Source of the DNA: Candidatus Thalassolituus haligoni
GTDB taxonomy: Bacteria > Pseudomonadota > Gammaproteobacteria > Pseudomonadales > Oceanobacteraceae
Length of the DNA: 64,000 bases
Assembly: GCF_041222825.1 (NCBI RefSeq)
Contig: NZ_CP139482.1
Location: 3,663,501 to 3,727,500 of the forward strand
Direction of reading: 5' to 3'
In this document: positions 32,601 to 40,079 of the stretch, piece after piece
How the letters are laid out: every line of letters starts with the position of its first letter
Position numbering within the stretch: the first letter of the stretch is position 1
Made by a program: the position numbers and the translations under genes
The notes under the pieces: model-generated
What the model saw: only the letters and a program-made list of their open reading frames with translations
Database searches by the model: none
Told to the model about the DNA's origin: nothing

Positions 32601-35313
32601 CGCTGGCACGCTGGACATTGGATGAATCCATCACTCGCAGACGGTACGGCGACATGCCCAGCGGCTGCATGTTGAACTGGTATTTGCCATCCGAACCGGT
32701 CACCACCTCAAGGTTTGCAGGCAGCAACCTGACGGTCACATTGGACGCTGGCGTCACCGTATCGGCCTGGTACACGGTACCGCGAATATCTGCAGCCGCT
32801 TCCAGCGTCACCACGGCATCAATGTCTTCCCCGGCGTTCAGCTGGGTACTGAGATTGCCACCAAGACGACCAATGGCATCAAAGGCGGAGATGTGCAACG
32901 ACCCCGCCAGTACGTTGGCAAACGAGGCAACACCACTGTCGTTGGTGACCAGCTGGTAGGTTGCCGCGCCCGAGATGGTCACATCGACACCGGGCACAGG
33001 TTTGCCGTTGAACGATTTCACCTGCACATCGACCTGACCCAGACCGTTCAATACCACGTCAGCAGTGAAGGTGGCGTTGGCAGCATCGACGTTGACGGCG
33101 GCCGAACCAATATCACCATTGGCGGTAGTTACCTTGACCGTACGTTTGCCCACCAGCACATTGTCGAAGCGATAGCTGCCGTCGGCGGCAGCAGTGGTTT
33201 GCTGGTCATCAAGACTGACGCTGGCCGCAGCAGCGATGCTGGCGTCGTGGTTGTACACCACACCGGTCACCGAGCTGGTCGGCGTCAGGGTCATATTGGC
33301 CTGCCGCTCCTCGCCATCCAGATCAATGGCGCCCTGGGCGCTGCCTGCCAGCCCGGTGGCGCTGTCACGCACCGACACCTGGAAGTCACCCACATAGACA
33401 TTGGCAAAATGGAACACCCCCTGGCTGTCGGTAACTGTGGTCAGGGACTGGTCAAACAAGGAGGAACCACTCAGCTTGACCGCCATTTCGACCATCCGCG
33501 TGCCCGCAGACGACTCCACAAATCCGCTCACACTGCCAATGCCAAGGAACACCAGGTCAGCATTGTTAACCTGGGTTGTACCAGACAGCACCACGGTAGA
33601 ACGGGCCCGTTGCAAACCGTCGCCAAAGGCTTCGATGGTGTATTCGCCAAGCGGTACAAATTCAAACTGATACTCACCAAAGGCATTGGTGGTGGTACTG
33701 GAGACATAGCCACCGCCTGAGCGGCTGAGGGTAACCTGACGGGCCTCGCCAGCACTGGTCAGTCCATCGGCCAGCAGCACCTTGCCCTTGATCGTTCCGT
33801 AGGCGCGCAACTGGATATTCAGTTCAAGGTTACCGCCATCAAGCAGCTGCCCTTCTCCAACACCGTACAGACCGGTGCGCGGGTCTTGCGCCACGATCGA
33901 AATGGTTCCCGCTGGCAGGTCTGCAAGCTGGAACATGCCCTGATAATCGGCATTACGATAACGCACCTCGTCACTGTCGCCAAGCCCAATGCTCAGGCGC
34001 GCATTGACGACCACCTCGCCACGAGGATTGGTGACGGTGCCATACACCTGGCCAAAAATGGCAGCCACTTCAATGTCACCGGCGTCGAGGTCTTCGCCCT
34101 CAACCGGTGTCAGCGACAGTGACACGCCGTCTTCAATCACACCGGCACGCACCACCCGGGCATTCAGCACGATCGAGCCATTAACTACCGGCACATTGTG
34201 GATAGTGAAACGGCCGTCCGCAGCGGACAGCGCCGAGAAGGTATCAAAGGCAACCACCGAGGCCGACATCACCGCTTCACCGGCGCTGTCAATCACCCGG
34301 CCATGGATATCAATGGTTGCATTCTGTACCGTCGGATCAAGGCCAAAGTGCACCTCGACCGCATCCGGAATGCCGTCGTTATCGGTATCGGCAGACAGTG
34401 GATCGGTGCCACGCAACACTTCCTCACCGTCAACCAGACCATCGGAATCACTGTCCGGATTCAACGGGTCGGTGCCCAGTGCGCCCTCGTCACCGTCGTT
34501 GATGGTGTCGCCATCGGTATCGGCATGCAGCGGCGAAGTACCAAGCAGATACTCTTCATAGTTGCTGAGGCCATCGCCATCGCGGTCAGCCTGACCATCG
34601 GCAGCCGAAGCCGGGTCGAGGCCGTTGCGGATTTCATATTCGTCCGGCATACCGTCAGAATCGGTGTCGACCGGGAAGAACACATCAAACTCAGTCGACG
34701 CCATCACCCCTTCGTGACGGGCCGATACAATCACATGACCGGAACGATTGGCGGTCACGACGCCATCTTCCGACACCGACACAACGTCTGAGGTCGTGGC
34801 ATACACGGTGCCCTGACTGGCGGCCGTCAGATTGGATTGCGTGCCATCCGGCAATTGCGCCAGCGCGGTCAGCGACACCACCGGAGTGTTAACGTCGAGC
34901 TGGGTGGTGCTGACCTGCAAATCGAGCGATACCGGAATCGGGTGGAACTGGTCAAAGAAAATTTCCCCGACCGCGGTTTCACCATTGGGCACGCCGTATA
35001 GCAGTGCCGACTCGCCATAAACAATATCGCCGTCGTAATCGCAAATTGCCCGCGCCCGGTAGGGCACATTGGTCGACAACGGCGTCAGCAAGGTGAAAGA
35101 GCCATCTTCCTGCACCTGTGCCGAGCCATTGAGAATATTAATGGTGCAGCGTTCATCCAGCTGGGGGATCACACTGATGTAGGTGAAAGCATTGCCTTCG
35201 CTATCAGTGCCCTCTTCTGCTGCCTGCAGCCATGGCGAAGCAAAGCCCGCCAATAACAGCAACACGCCCAGCAAGTACCGCAGCGATGTTGACCAACCGT
35301 GTATCACGTTCAT
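23659..35313 (-). CDS. giant exported multidomain protein: TSP3 calcium repeats, carboxypeptidase-regulatory-like domains, vWA domain
   Basis: 3884 aa with a Sec signal peptide (MNVIHGWSTSLRYLLGVLL, cleavage near LQA-AEE). Domains, approximate residues: calcium-binding TSP3-type repeats 213-330; eight carboxypeptidase-regulatory-like beta domains 331-1005; an unnamed module 1008-1288; about four more such beta domains to 1665; four Ig-like repeats 1667-2040; a fifth Ig-like domain interrupted by a vWA domain with MIDAS motif DTSGS (about 2058-2250); IPT/TIG-like domain 2331-2418; TSP3 block; second copy of the unnamed module 2658-2894; TSP3 block; third copy 3128-3357; TSP3 block; C-terminal Rossmann/amidotransferase-like domain 3641-3884. 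I count only four cysteines after the signal peptide, two at each end. No LPxTG, RTX or autotransporter barrel is seen, so how it is retained is unclear. AGGAAGAGGT precedes the ATG. Function unknown; adhesion or a surface filament is an inference. Confidence 0.9.
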   Translation of the reverse strand: MNVIHGWSTSLRYLLGVLLLLAGFASPWLQAAEEGTDSEGNAFTYISVIPQLDERCTINILNGSAQVQEDGSFTLLTPLSTNVPYRARAICDYDGDIVYGESALLYGVPNGETAVGEIFFDQFHPIPVSLDLQVSTTQLDVNTPVVSLTALAQLPDGTQSNLTAASQGTVYATTSDVVSVSEDGVVTANRSGHVIVSARHEGVMASTEFDVFFPVDTDSDGMPDEYEIRNGLDPASAADGQADRDGDGLSNYEEYLLGTSPLHADTDGDTINDGDEGALGTDPLNPDSDSDGLVDGEEVLRGTDPLSADTDNDGIPDAVEVHFGLDPTVQNATIDIHGRVIDSAGEAVMSASVVAFDTFSALSAADGRFTIHNVPVVNGSIVLNARVVRAGVIEDGVSLSLTPVEGEDLDAGDIEVAAIFGQVYGTVTNPRGEVVVNARLSIGLGDSDEVRYRNADYQGMFQLADLPAGTISIVAQDPRTGLYGVGEGQLLDGGNLELNIQLRAYGTIKGKVLLADGLTSAGEARQVTLSRSGGGYVSSTTTNAFGEYQFEFVPLGEYTIEAFGDGLQRARSTVVLSGTTQVNNADLVFLGIGSVSGFVESSAGTRMVEMAVKLSGSSLFDQSLTTVTDSQGVFHFANVYVGDFQVSVRDSATGLAGSAQGAIDLDGEERQANMTLTPTSSVTGVVYNHDASIAAAASVSLDDQQTTAAADGSYRFDNVLVGKRTVKVTTANGDIGSAAVNVDAANATFTADVVLNGLGQVDVQVKSFNGKPVPGVDVTISGAATYQLVTNDSGVASFANVLAGSLHISAFDAIGRLGGNLSTQLNAGEDIDAVVTLEAAADIRGTVYQADTVTPASNVTVRLLPANLEVVTGSDGKYQFNMQPLGMSPYRLRVMDSSNVQRASASDIELHQNGEIVVVDMTMIGNGSVSGQVYTPSGSLAAGIPVSITSSAGGDADSTATDAYGNYLLRDIPLAGFSVEAVDSTNRFAGTASGTLTEDITEVSADIGMLENQLPGSTSQLENFFDGNGFSYGVRRDGSVGDGTRNVFRGDGDVFRGAGRLDVLIDGERFAFDSGVPSVISDGRETSIRKVFDAGMTVTRRLFVPRDGYFARAIETVANNTEEVQLVELQLDSHYQISNYDRDVSGTTRRVAVPMAVVTSSSGDSFLNISSGEADRWVLVDDDMDQDPFESGNQPAVVHILDGESAGVQAVSGEFLTGSSGGVNRMRLSWMVVVNPGESRSIMHFISQQTDRAAALATVDRLSQLPPEALRWLSPQESAQIVNFNVPEVSALAPLPALLNHISGQVQEFDGAEVVANASVRYQSEHPLFRRLRDVRSNSYGEFAFASQYRNDASAGYIPDADFSLTASHPQTSTRMQFDFPASAFDSEGHAVANLIFSDTGKISGTVRRYDGVVASYGYVELMGETLNSAIKTGIDEDGQFVFNGLLPGAYNLIATLPDPNGTSIGGSVDVQLVANQQLVRDITLAQVNSVSGVVTNGAGTVEAGVTVNLLSAGFERQIRTDSAGYYEFLDVPLGDYQVTMTDPNVGNTIEYAITVGDGEGVVQNFGLTPVGQLLVTVGYDDETIGSLVRVRYQTELRGTRWLSAGSTSGQGWVQINNVPVGDWQVEVTNPNNAELQSIEQGTLASHDQQQAVNVTLARDMAPTATMTAPVDNASFIEGSSVTTALEISDDYGIKQVDFYLAGNYLGRDYSAPFQFTFLADHEPGEVVVAAEVLDKGANRVTVQRTITIVDDEEPPQVSWLTPASGSSFIEGQSVNYRFEASDNTALRKIDLLVNGELINSHSGSDSGNWAIADDYAAGGIAETLMLRAEDIAGNTASATLTLQIEEDQAPTVSWAADTPAAGSGFLEGMAVSVTVDASDDMGLAKVELYADGELLTTRFSSPYRFDFDMPLLDSVENPLTLVARAYDTLGQTSDSAALDLLIEENLPPAVSWNAPAMNDNWVEGELKTLAVNAADDIALLRVDFYLNGSLIGSVDAAPYELEYRLPSGSGGETIQLTATAVDSINQSTSELLTLNRVDDLIAPQVAITAPNDGSIVTLGESDVVIVIDTSGSAGSSSGADVDGDGSADSILAAEVFASKQLLNFLNPLTTRVAVVDFSSSAVVVSGLSDDFEAVDLALDQILASGASGGTNFTNAMNASITEVMGARSRPKASAVLLFMSDGSAAYPTASVSTAINAGIIVNTFAVGGGADGTVLEQIADATSGVATEVSDASKVVEILPKTVLFGLDSLISLAEASDDVAVRDVTLRTSLADGTVLDEQLDSEAPYSLASALPSVDEAVEVIVQAVATDYGDNSTDSAAVSVTLLPAETEPVLVELNPQNAASGSNVRVYGRYLIADGTDIPSASDSGEIAVNTVYLNGQPITPVSSTKSVILIQLPAGFASGELYIDVDGFQTNSLALTIDDDQDGLSNEQEALLGTNPAVADSDGDGLNDGDEVNLHGTDPLLADTDADGINDLVEVQQSLNPLDPTDANGDADGDGVSNIDELGLGTGINDADSDNDNLSDGDEVSLGTDPLDSDSDDDGLADGAEAAVGADPLLADTDGDGINDADEANYGLDPADASDANIDSDGDGLINIDEIALGSDPGNVDSDGDGLSDGDEHNSYNTSPTNADTDYDGDSDGVEVAAGTDPNDPQSSVTVGLSGSLFDSDSNEWNVSSYGTINYGHYVFDPGFYLKLNGSLFNDSDYRAVRERDDLWLLEDDITVNDAVTSTAVTLRVERHIHVSTLKPMIRYVEQLHNNSDTDVTLQVWLDTDFNYDSSSTLVSKSSGTDTSTLSAADHYAIFDDSDGSGRKASAFLWSDDSAPVMPADSTFAGDDLDFYWDVTVPAHSQVSIMHFVALGTTQTDTANLLAEMVQLDSNWIGDLSLEKLSSVVNLGMDADGDGLPDPIEVAIGTSTASTDSDNDGLGDRFEYESGLDPLLANYPTADFDGDGLSAADEMLAGTLENNADTDGDGLDDGAEISAGTDPLLGDSDGDGLSDGYEVDTFGSSPLLADSDADGLNDGVEDSLGLNPNAADSDADGLDDATEVSLGFNPLDPDDAAADPDGDGLSNLEEIAQGTDFDNLDTDADGLNDGDEVSLGTNPLDSDSDGDGDSDGLEVEGGSDPLDANSSISVALPYTLTDGAGNSWTFNSGGYANSIGEDGGHTSRLFNEYSDLQWDTRALRLSDSQLDFVGSFFSWEETTSVEVNRAVTVSATRGYVRYLDTFTNISTSQLLLPVRLHFYLPSASATAMVADDGSSELDRQHQWARTQMLANGYQAAFMWRTAAGLEPDAISQSSMEFYVEYRLTLAPGETVNLMHLVAADTDVSVLEALMQDLAQNPSAFFDGISAAQQQTMPNMVIDSDSDGLPDYVEATLGTDSALADSDGDGLLDGFEVQWGFDPLVAGDESADADGDGLDNLTEQGLGSNPTQADSDADGLDDQLEVSLGTSPVAADSDGDGLADGEEINSHGTDPLLSDSDADGLSDGEEVGLGSNPTVADTDADGMTDGFEALYGLDPNDAQDAATDIDSDGLTNLQEFTVGTHPGLADSDNDGLSDQQELDVTQTSPVNSDTDGDGLGDGFEVDYGFDPNLAGEQVLDGDGDGLTNAQEFALGTNPTLADSDGDGVDDASDEMPLDPTRTERIDVLVVVDVGDEEGIELALVNALTAASLDYQVMMGSELETSMQSGLIDDLRDQLTAYKLVLWTNGTYGYLSDDQELLLGSYLNGGGCALFSSQDHVYSQGLTYLLTDFMGVAAVGSDMGDSGSSLTVTATGSLYPQEQSVLLQFTRQNYGDTITPASAEVIFRYSEHNAAVMYDSGTHLGVFTGFPVEAISDDAERGDFIRRVVDACHYRHDTSVRYTAPESGSDLPVTDEPAGGGDVF

Positions 35314-35343
35314 GACTTAACCTCTTCCTGAGCGATGGCGAAA

Positions 35344-36303
35344 CTAGTGTCCATTGGTTTTCTGAATAAGGTGCTGAATACCCGACTTGAGCGCGTCGGA
35401 TGGAGTTTGACGTTGCAGCAATTTGAGCTGCGGCAGATACGGGCGAAGCGCCGATCCATAACCGGACAAGGCCGACACAATGGCCAGCTGCAAGGGTTCC
35501 GCAGACTGGATCAGCAGCTGGAACCGCAACGCAGGCAAGGCTTCTGCTGGAGTCAGCAAAGCCAACGCCCGGGCACTGGCGATTTGCTCGTCACTGCGGC
35601 CCGCAGCCAGCATCCGTATCAGATCCGATACCGTCGACAGTCGCTGTTGCAACGGCGCTTCGCCGCTATATCGGCCGTGCAATTGCCGTATCCACAGCTG
35701 TCGCAGTGCCGCCGGAGCCAACCAGCCAATGCCGTTCTGTTGCTGTTGTACGCCGCGATACATGGCCAGCAGATCCTGCTCTGACTGACAGGCGGCAGGG
35801 GCTGTGGTGCTGGCGCTGACCAGCGCCGCCAGCAGCTGTTCTTCAAGTGCTGTCAGCTGCCATTGCAAGGCAGCACCACGCTTGAACCACAAGCGGCAGA
35901 GGTTCAGGTAGTCGTTCGCCATGGCGTCAGCGGCCAAATAGGTGTGCTGATACCAGCCCGGAATGTCGCGCCAATTGCCAACGCCATGTACCGCAGCCAG
36001 CAGTTCGGCGTACTGGATCAACCGCGTCTCCGCAATGGCGCTGTCGTCGGCCTGGCCGTTGATATCCACCTCAGCCAATCGCCCGGCCAGCCAGCCCGAC
36101 AGGTCTTCGCTGTCGAACACTTCCGCAGGCAGAGACTGTTGTTGCAGCTCGCCAATGACTGACGCCAGCTGCCCCGCAGACAGCTCGCCATCGTGCCACT
36201 GCCAGCGATCCGATAACGGCTGTGCCAGCCCGATGCAGCGCAGCAACACCACAAGCGCAGCCAGGGCAACCAGCACGGCAGCAATACCGAACACACGTTT
36301 CAT
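35344..36303 (-). CDS. membrane-anchored protein of unknown function
   Basis: 319 aa. The N terminus (MKRVFGIAAVLVALAALVVL) is a signal anchor or signal peptide. The rest is leucine-, alanine- and glutamine-rich and probably all helical; the C-terminal third (SARALALLTPAEALPALRFQ) looks like short helical HEAT-type repeats. I do not recognise a family. It starts 5 bases after the DsbA-like gene and ends 30 bases before the giant gene, so it belongs to the same operon and probably acts in the periplasm. Confidence 0.75.
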   Translation of the reverse strand: MKRVFGIAAVLVALAALVVLLRCIGLAQPLSDRWQWHDGELSAGQLASVIGELQQQSLPAEVFDSEDLSGWLAGRLAEVDINGQADDSAIAETRLIQYAELLAAVHGVGNWRDIPGWYQHTYLAADAMANDYLNLCRLWFKRGAALQWQLTALEEQLLAALVSASTTAPAACQSEQDLLAMYRGVQQQQNGIGWLAPAALRQLWIRQLHGRYSGEAPLQQRLSTVSDLIRMLAAGRSDEQIASARALALLTPAEALPALRFQLLIQSAEPLQLAIVSALSGYGSALRPYLPQLKLLQRQTPSDALKSGIQHLIQKTNGH

Positions 36304-36308
36304 CGTGA

Positions 36309-37106
36309 TCAGGCCCCCTGGTTAAACACTTGCTGCAAGGCTTCGTCGAAGCGTGCCAGCGACTGGGCACCGGAAACGGAAACAAAATCGACCAGATCAT
36401 CACCATCAACCCGTCCGATCAGAAAGCGAGGTGTGCCAGAAACCCCCAGCCGCACCGCTTCGGAAACATCCTTGCGCAGATCCGTCAGCTGTGACGGCTC
36501 GTTGAAGCAGCTTTCAAAGGCGTCGGCCTGCAAGCCGATCCCGGCGGCAAGTCCGTCATAAATGGAGGACGACAGGCTGCGGGTGTTTTCCAGCAGCGCG
36601 TTATGCATGGCTTCAAACTGGCCCTGTTCTGCTGCGCAACGGGCAGCGATGGCGGCATTCTCAGCCTGGGCATGAAATTCCAGTGGGAAATCCTTGACCA
36701 CGTACTGCACCAGCCCGCTGTCAATGTATTTGCGCTTCAACGTTGGCAGTGTCTGGCTGGAGTGACGCACGCAGTAAGGGCACTGGTAGTCCATAAACTC
36801 AACAATGGCGTACTCGACATCGTCACTGCCCAGACGCTGGCGGGTGTCGCTCAGTCCCAGCGCCAGACGGCGCGGTTGCTGGGCCTGCGGAGCAGCGGCG
36901 GCGGCTGGTATCGCGGCCACCTGCTGTTGCAGTCGCACGACTTCGGCAGTCAGCTGTTGCAACTGCTGATTGATCTGCTCCAGATGGGCGTCTTTTGCCG
37001 AATCAGCGACAGCGGCCGGAGCAACGTCTGCTGCCTTGTGCTGGTCTTGGCAACCGGCCAGCAGCAACGCCAGTACAGCGGTCAGGGTGAGGGAAATCAG
37101 CTTCAT
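36309..37106 (-). CDS. DsbA-like thiol:disulfide oxidoreductase lipoprotein
   Basis: 265 aa. Lipoprotein signal MKLISLTLTAVLALLLAGC with lipobox LAGC. Residues about 35-80 are glutamine-rich and likely coiled coil (LEQINQQLQQLTAEVVRLQQ). The rest is a DsbA-fold thioredoxin domain: EFMDYQCPYCVRHS carries the CPYC active site, and GVSGTPRFLIG carries the cis-proline loop. The architecture (coiled coil then thioredoxin) resembles membrane-tethered Com1/DsbA-like proteins. ATG at 37106 is preferred; the ATG at 37118 overlaps the upstream stop but has a poorer ribosome site. Neighbouring products are exported, and the 1656-aa product is rich in cysteine, so an operon-specific disulfide role is a reasonable inference. 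Confidence 0.87.
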   Translation of the reverse strand: MKLISLTLTAVLALLLAGCQDQHKAADVAPAAVADSAKDAHLEQINQQLQQLTAEVVRLQQQVAAIPAAAAAPQAQQPRRLALGLSDTRQRLGSDDVEYAIVEFMDYQCPYCVRHSSQTLPTLKRKYIDSGLVQYVVKDFPLEFHAQAENAAIAARCAAEQGQFEAMHNALLENTRSLSSSIYDGLAAGIGLQADAFESCFNEPSQLTDLRKDVSEAVRLGVSGTPRFLIGRVDGDDLVDFVSVSGAQSLARFDEALQQVFNQGA

Positions 37107-37117
37107 GGCGGTATCCA

Positions 37118-37648
37118 TTATCGGGATTGACAGTCGATCACCAGATGGCCGGTCGCCAGCTGATACTCAACCGAATTGGCTTGCAGGGATTTGAGCAAAC
37201 GTTTCATGGTTGCCGGTACGGCCGACGCCGGAGCCAGGCCCGGATCAACGACCAGTGCACGACATACAGGAACGCCAACAGCACCATTGAAATACTGGTA
37301 AAACAGGGTTTGGGCATGCACCGAAGGAGGCAGACTGAAGCCCGGCAAGCGGTTCAGATTGGCTACCTGAGCGGCCGGTGTGAAAGATTCCTTGAAGGTT
37401 TCACCACGCACCGAAAACGACTGGTTGATTGCAAACTGGATGGATTCGCCCTCGGCAAGATCCCGGCTGCTTTCGGACTTGCTGTCGATCAGGTATTGGC
37501 CATCGGTATTGGCGGTGTAATTCACCGTCATACCATCAATCTGATAATCGGCATGGCATACCGACGCTATCAGGGCTGCAAATAACAGCCCTGTTATATT
37601 TCGAACAAAACCCACCGAAACACCTTTTGATATTCGATTCACAGTCAT
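37118..37648 (-). CDS. small exported protein of unknown function
   Basis: 176 aa from the ATG at 37648, which has GGAGGA 7 bases upstream. A signal peptide ends near LIASVCHA-DYQ. The mature part is predicted to be beta-rich and has two cysteines (GVPVCRALV and VIDCQSR) that could form a disulfide. No family recognised. The stop overlaps the in-frame upstream ATG of the DsbA-like gene. Confidence 0.72.
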   Translation of the reverse strand: MTVNRISKGVSVGFVRNITGLLFAALIASVCHADYQIDGMTVNYTANTDGQYLIDSKSESSRDLAEGESIQFAINQSFSVRGETFKESFTPAAQVANLNRLPGFSLPPSVHAQTLFYQYFNGAVGVPVCRALVVDPGLAPASAVPATMKRLLKSLQANSVEYQLATGHLVIDCQSR

Positions 37649-37725
37649 AACTATTCCTCCGGGGTGCAGCATTCACCCCGCCATAAACCCTGACATAGCG
37701 TATTCAACAACCCTTACGAGCTAGC

Positions 37726-38841
37726 TCACGGCATCAAACGCTGCTGTATATCCCGATACACAACACTGGTTTGAAATGCCTGGGCAATGACCCCATCCGT
37801 CCGTTCCAACTGGATTTGCGGTACGATTTTTCCGTTATCGCCAACGGCAAGAAAGGCCAGTCGTTGGTCGGTATCCGAGAATTTCATTTTGAAAAATACG
37901 AAATCGACATAATTGCCTTGAATCAGAAGCAAAGGAGATATCTCCTGAACATTGGCCAGAACGGCATTCAAGGAAATAACATTCAGCGCGTGCATCCCGG
38001 TCGAGTTTGGCCGAGGCAAGTAGGTAACGTCGGTGGAGTTTGGGTTATTCCAATAGGGAGACATGGTGGCAACGATTTTTGCCACAATGTCATCACCAGC
38101 GTTGGCGATGATATCCTGATTATCCAGGAATGCCTGACGCAACTCTTTGACCGCAGCGAACTTCGCTTTTAATTGCGCGTTATTACCGCTGGCCTGATAG
38201 CCAAAAATACCCGAACGATCCGAAGACTGCGGGTATTCGATAACATGGCCACCGACAGGTTGTTGAATGGATTCACCCGGATACACCACCACATTTGCGA
38301 AATTAATCAGTGGGTCAGAGGCAGACATCATCTGCGCACTCATTTTACAGTCATCGGCACAATGCACCAGCTCTGACCAGCCAGCCAAACGCTTGCTGCC
38401 CTCACCGTACCATTCGACGCCAACCAGGTAATAGAGACCAATGCTCGCCAGCATATTGAGCTTGACGGCCTTGACCTGATAGAAGCGCGCGTACTTGCCA
38501 GGGTTTTTACGCATTTCCTCCAGGATCTTCGAGCGGCTTTTATCCGCGACCGAAAAGGTATCGGCAATTTTAGCGGTATCATTATTGCGGGCAGCGGCGT
38601 AATACTCTTTCAATACAGATGTTACAGCTTCGGGAACACTGGCATCCGGTTGGTCAAGCCACATTGACACCGACTTTTTACGAACCGATACAGAAACGCT
38701 GCAATTCTGACCATCAAACGCCAAACAGTTGTGAACCAGTGGTACGTTTGCCGCCGTCGCCTGACATGCCAAAGACACAGAGGAAATTGCCATCGCCCAG
38801 CGCAGCACCCGCCGGATTACCGTGGTTATTAAAACAGCCAT
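37726..38841 (-). CDS. exported protein of unknown function
   Basis: 371 aa from the ATG at 38841, with GGAGGT 5 bases upstream (an earlier in-frame start at 38874 lies inside the preceding gene). A signal peptide ends near LACQATA-ANV. Four cysteines are in the mature part (NCLAFDGQNC and HCADDC), in two close pairs that suit disulfides. The region VPEAVTSVLKEYYAAARNND resembles the start of an NTF2/SnoaL-like fold, but this is only an impression. Followed by a 77-base gap, the longest inside the accessory operon. Confidence 0.72.
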   Translation of the reverse strand: MAVLITTVIRRVLRWAMAISSVSLACQATAANVPLVHNCLAFDGQNCSVSVSVRKKSVSMWLDQPDASVPEAVTSVLKEYYAAARNNDTAKIADTFSVADKSRSKILEEMRKNPGKYARFYQVKAVKLNMLASIGLYYLVGVEWYGEGSKRLAGWSELVHCADDCKMSAQMMSASDPLINFANVVVYPGESIQQPVGGHVIEYPQSSDRSGIFGYQASGNNAQLKAKFAAVKELRQAFLDNQDIIANAGDDIVAKIVATMSPYWNNPNSTDVTYLPRPNSTGMHALNVISLNAVLANVQEISPLLLIQGNYVDFVFFKMKFSDTDQRLAFLAVGDNGKIVPQIQLERTDGVIAQAFQTSVVYRDIQQRLMP

Positions 38842-38842
38842 A

Positions 38843-39422
38843 TTACCTCCATTTATCTTTTTCAAATCGTTCAAGTACTTCTGGCGGGCAGTGTTTACTT
38901 GCGGTTACTTGTAACCCGGTGATTTCTGAAAAATCGTCCAGCGCATCAAAAAAATTCCTTGCGGTTGGCAAATTCGTCCAAACTGAAATTGCCCAGCAAC
39001 GAATAGTAATCGTCGCCATAACGAGCAATACCCTGACTATTTAGTACCAGCATCGGGTAAACCATAAACGAGCTCCGGTTTCCCGCACTGGAGGCAGTTG
39101 CGATTCTGAACATCAGGCAAATTCTGTTCACATCGTCAAAACGGATTTCGATTCGTTTTTCTTTTGAAAAGCGGATTTTCCTTTCCAGCAGCTTTTCTTT
39201 GGTAATCAGAACATGAAGCTTGTATCGCAGCAGTAACCAACCCGGGATGAAAAACAGTACTGACACCACTACAATGGCCTGCCACCTCAACCCTGGACCA
39301 ATCGTCAGAAACACCAGTGCCAAAACACCAATCCAGAGTGCTCCTTTCCCCAAAGAGCGAAAAATTTTTGCTAATGGTGAGTCGATATCAATCACCCCCA
39401 GAGTCCGGTTGATATTAATCAT
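38843..39422 (-). pseudogene. frameshifted paralogue of the neighbouring two-helix membrane protein
   Basis: Two overlapping reading frames together give a product like the 190-aa protein encoded at 39507-40079. Frame one runs MININRTLGVIDIDSPLAK, through two hydrophobic helices, to EFANRKEFF and stops. Frame two continues FDALDDFSEITGLQVTASK and ends CPPEVLERFEKDKWR, matching CPPEIIERFGKDRWR of the neighbour. The switch falls in a run of seven T (38948-38954 as A on the plus strand); with six T the frame is open throughout. This could be a true mutation, a slippage-controlled gene, or a sequencing error. The start is set by alignment with the paralogue; a GTG at 39479 is possible. Confidence 0.8.
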
Positions 39423-39506
39423 TAGTACATAGACCCCGATACCATGAATGCTTTGCAAATACCCAAGAGTATCAAACACTGCTTGCCAACTAAATTGCCA
39501 CTCATA

Positions 39507-40079
39507 TCAACGCCACCGATCCTTGCCAAACCGCTCTATTATTTCGGGCGGACAATTTTTCTCTGCGAAAACATCAAGCCCAGTTAACTCTGAGAGAACA
39601 ACCATAAAGTCGTAGAATTCCGGCCTGGTATTAAAGTTTTTATAGGTAAGTATCCCCAGCAGATTAAATTCCTCACCATGCCTACTAAAAGCTGATTTTT
39701 TAATGACCAAGATCGGAAATATAAAATATTTCGATTTGATCGTTGGGGCTGTACCTCGGGCAATATCAAACCCAATACATATCCGATCAACATCAGAAAA
39801 TTCCAACACCTTTTCCTTGTGCCGAAACCACTGATATCGTCTATCCACCAGCTTTTCAGAGGTAATCACGACCTGCTGTTGATAAGTGATCATCGCCGCA
39901 CCAAGTGCGAATAAAAAAAATATAAACAAGCCCAAAGCCCAGTGCACCACAGGCTCAAAAAAAGCGGCGAACAGACACACAGAAGCAATGGCCAGTAATA
40001 TCTTGCCAAACTGGCGAGCCCCCTCTGCATTGCGAGTGTTGATGGTCAACACCCCTTCGGTGGAATCAAATGTCATCAT
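39507..40079 (-). CDS. small two-helix membrane protein with PH-like cytoplasmic part
   Basis: 190 aa. Two hydrophobic helices (ILLAIASVCLFAAFF and HWALGLFIFFLFALG) are followed by a beta-rich part (VVITSEKLVDRRYQWFRHKE; LEFSDVDRICIGFDI) like small bacterial membrane proteins with a PH-type fold. The function is unknown. Its ATG overlaps the stop of the 1656-aa lipoprotein gene (TAATG) and a frameshifted tandem paralogue follows. That position, directly behind a large exported protein and duplicated, is reminiscent of immunity genes but there is no direct evidence. Confidence 0.75.
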   Translation of the reverse strand: MMTFDSTEGVLTINTRNAEGARQFGKILLAIASVCLFAAFFEPVVHWALGLFIFFLFALGAAMITYQQQVVITSEKLVDRRYQWFRHKEKVLEFSDVDRICIGFDIARGTAPTIKSKYFIFPILVIKKSAFSRHGEEFNLLGILTYKNFNTRPEFYDFMVVLSELTGLDVFAEKNCPPEIIERFGKDRWR

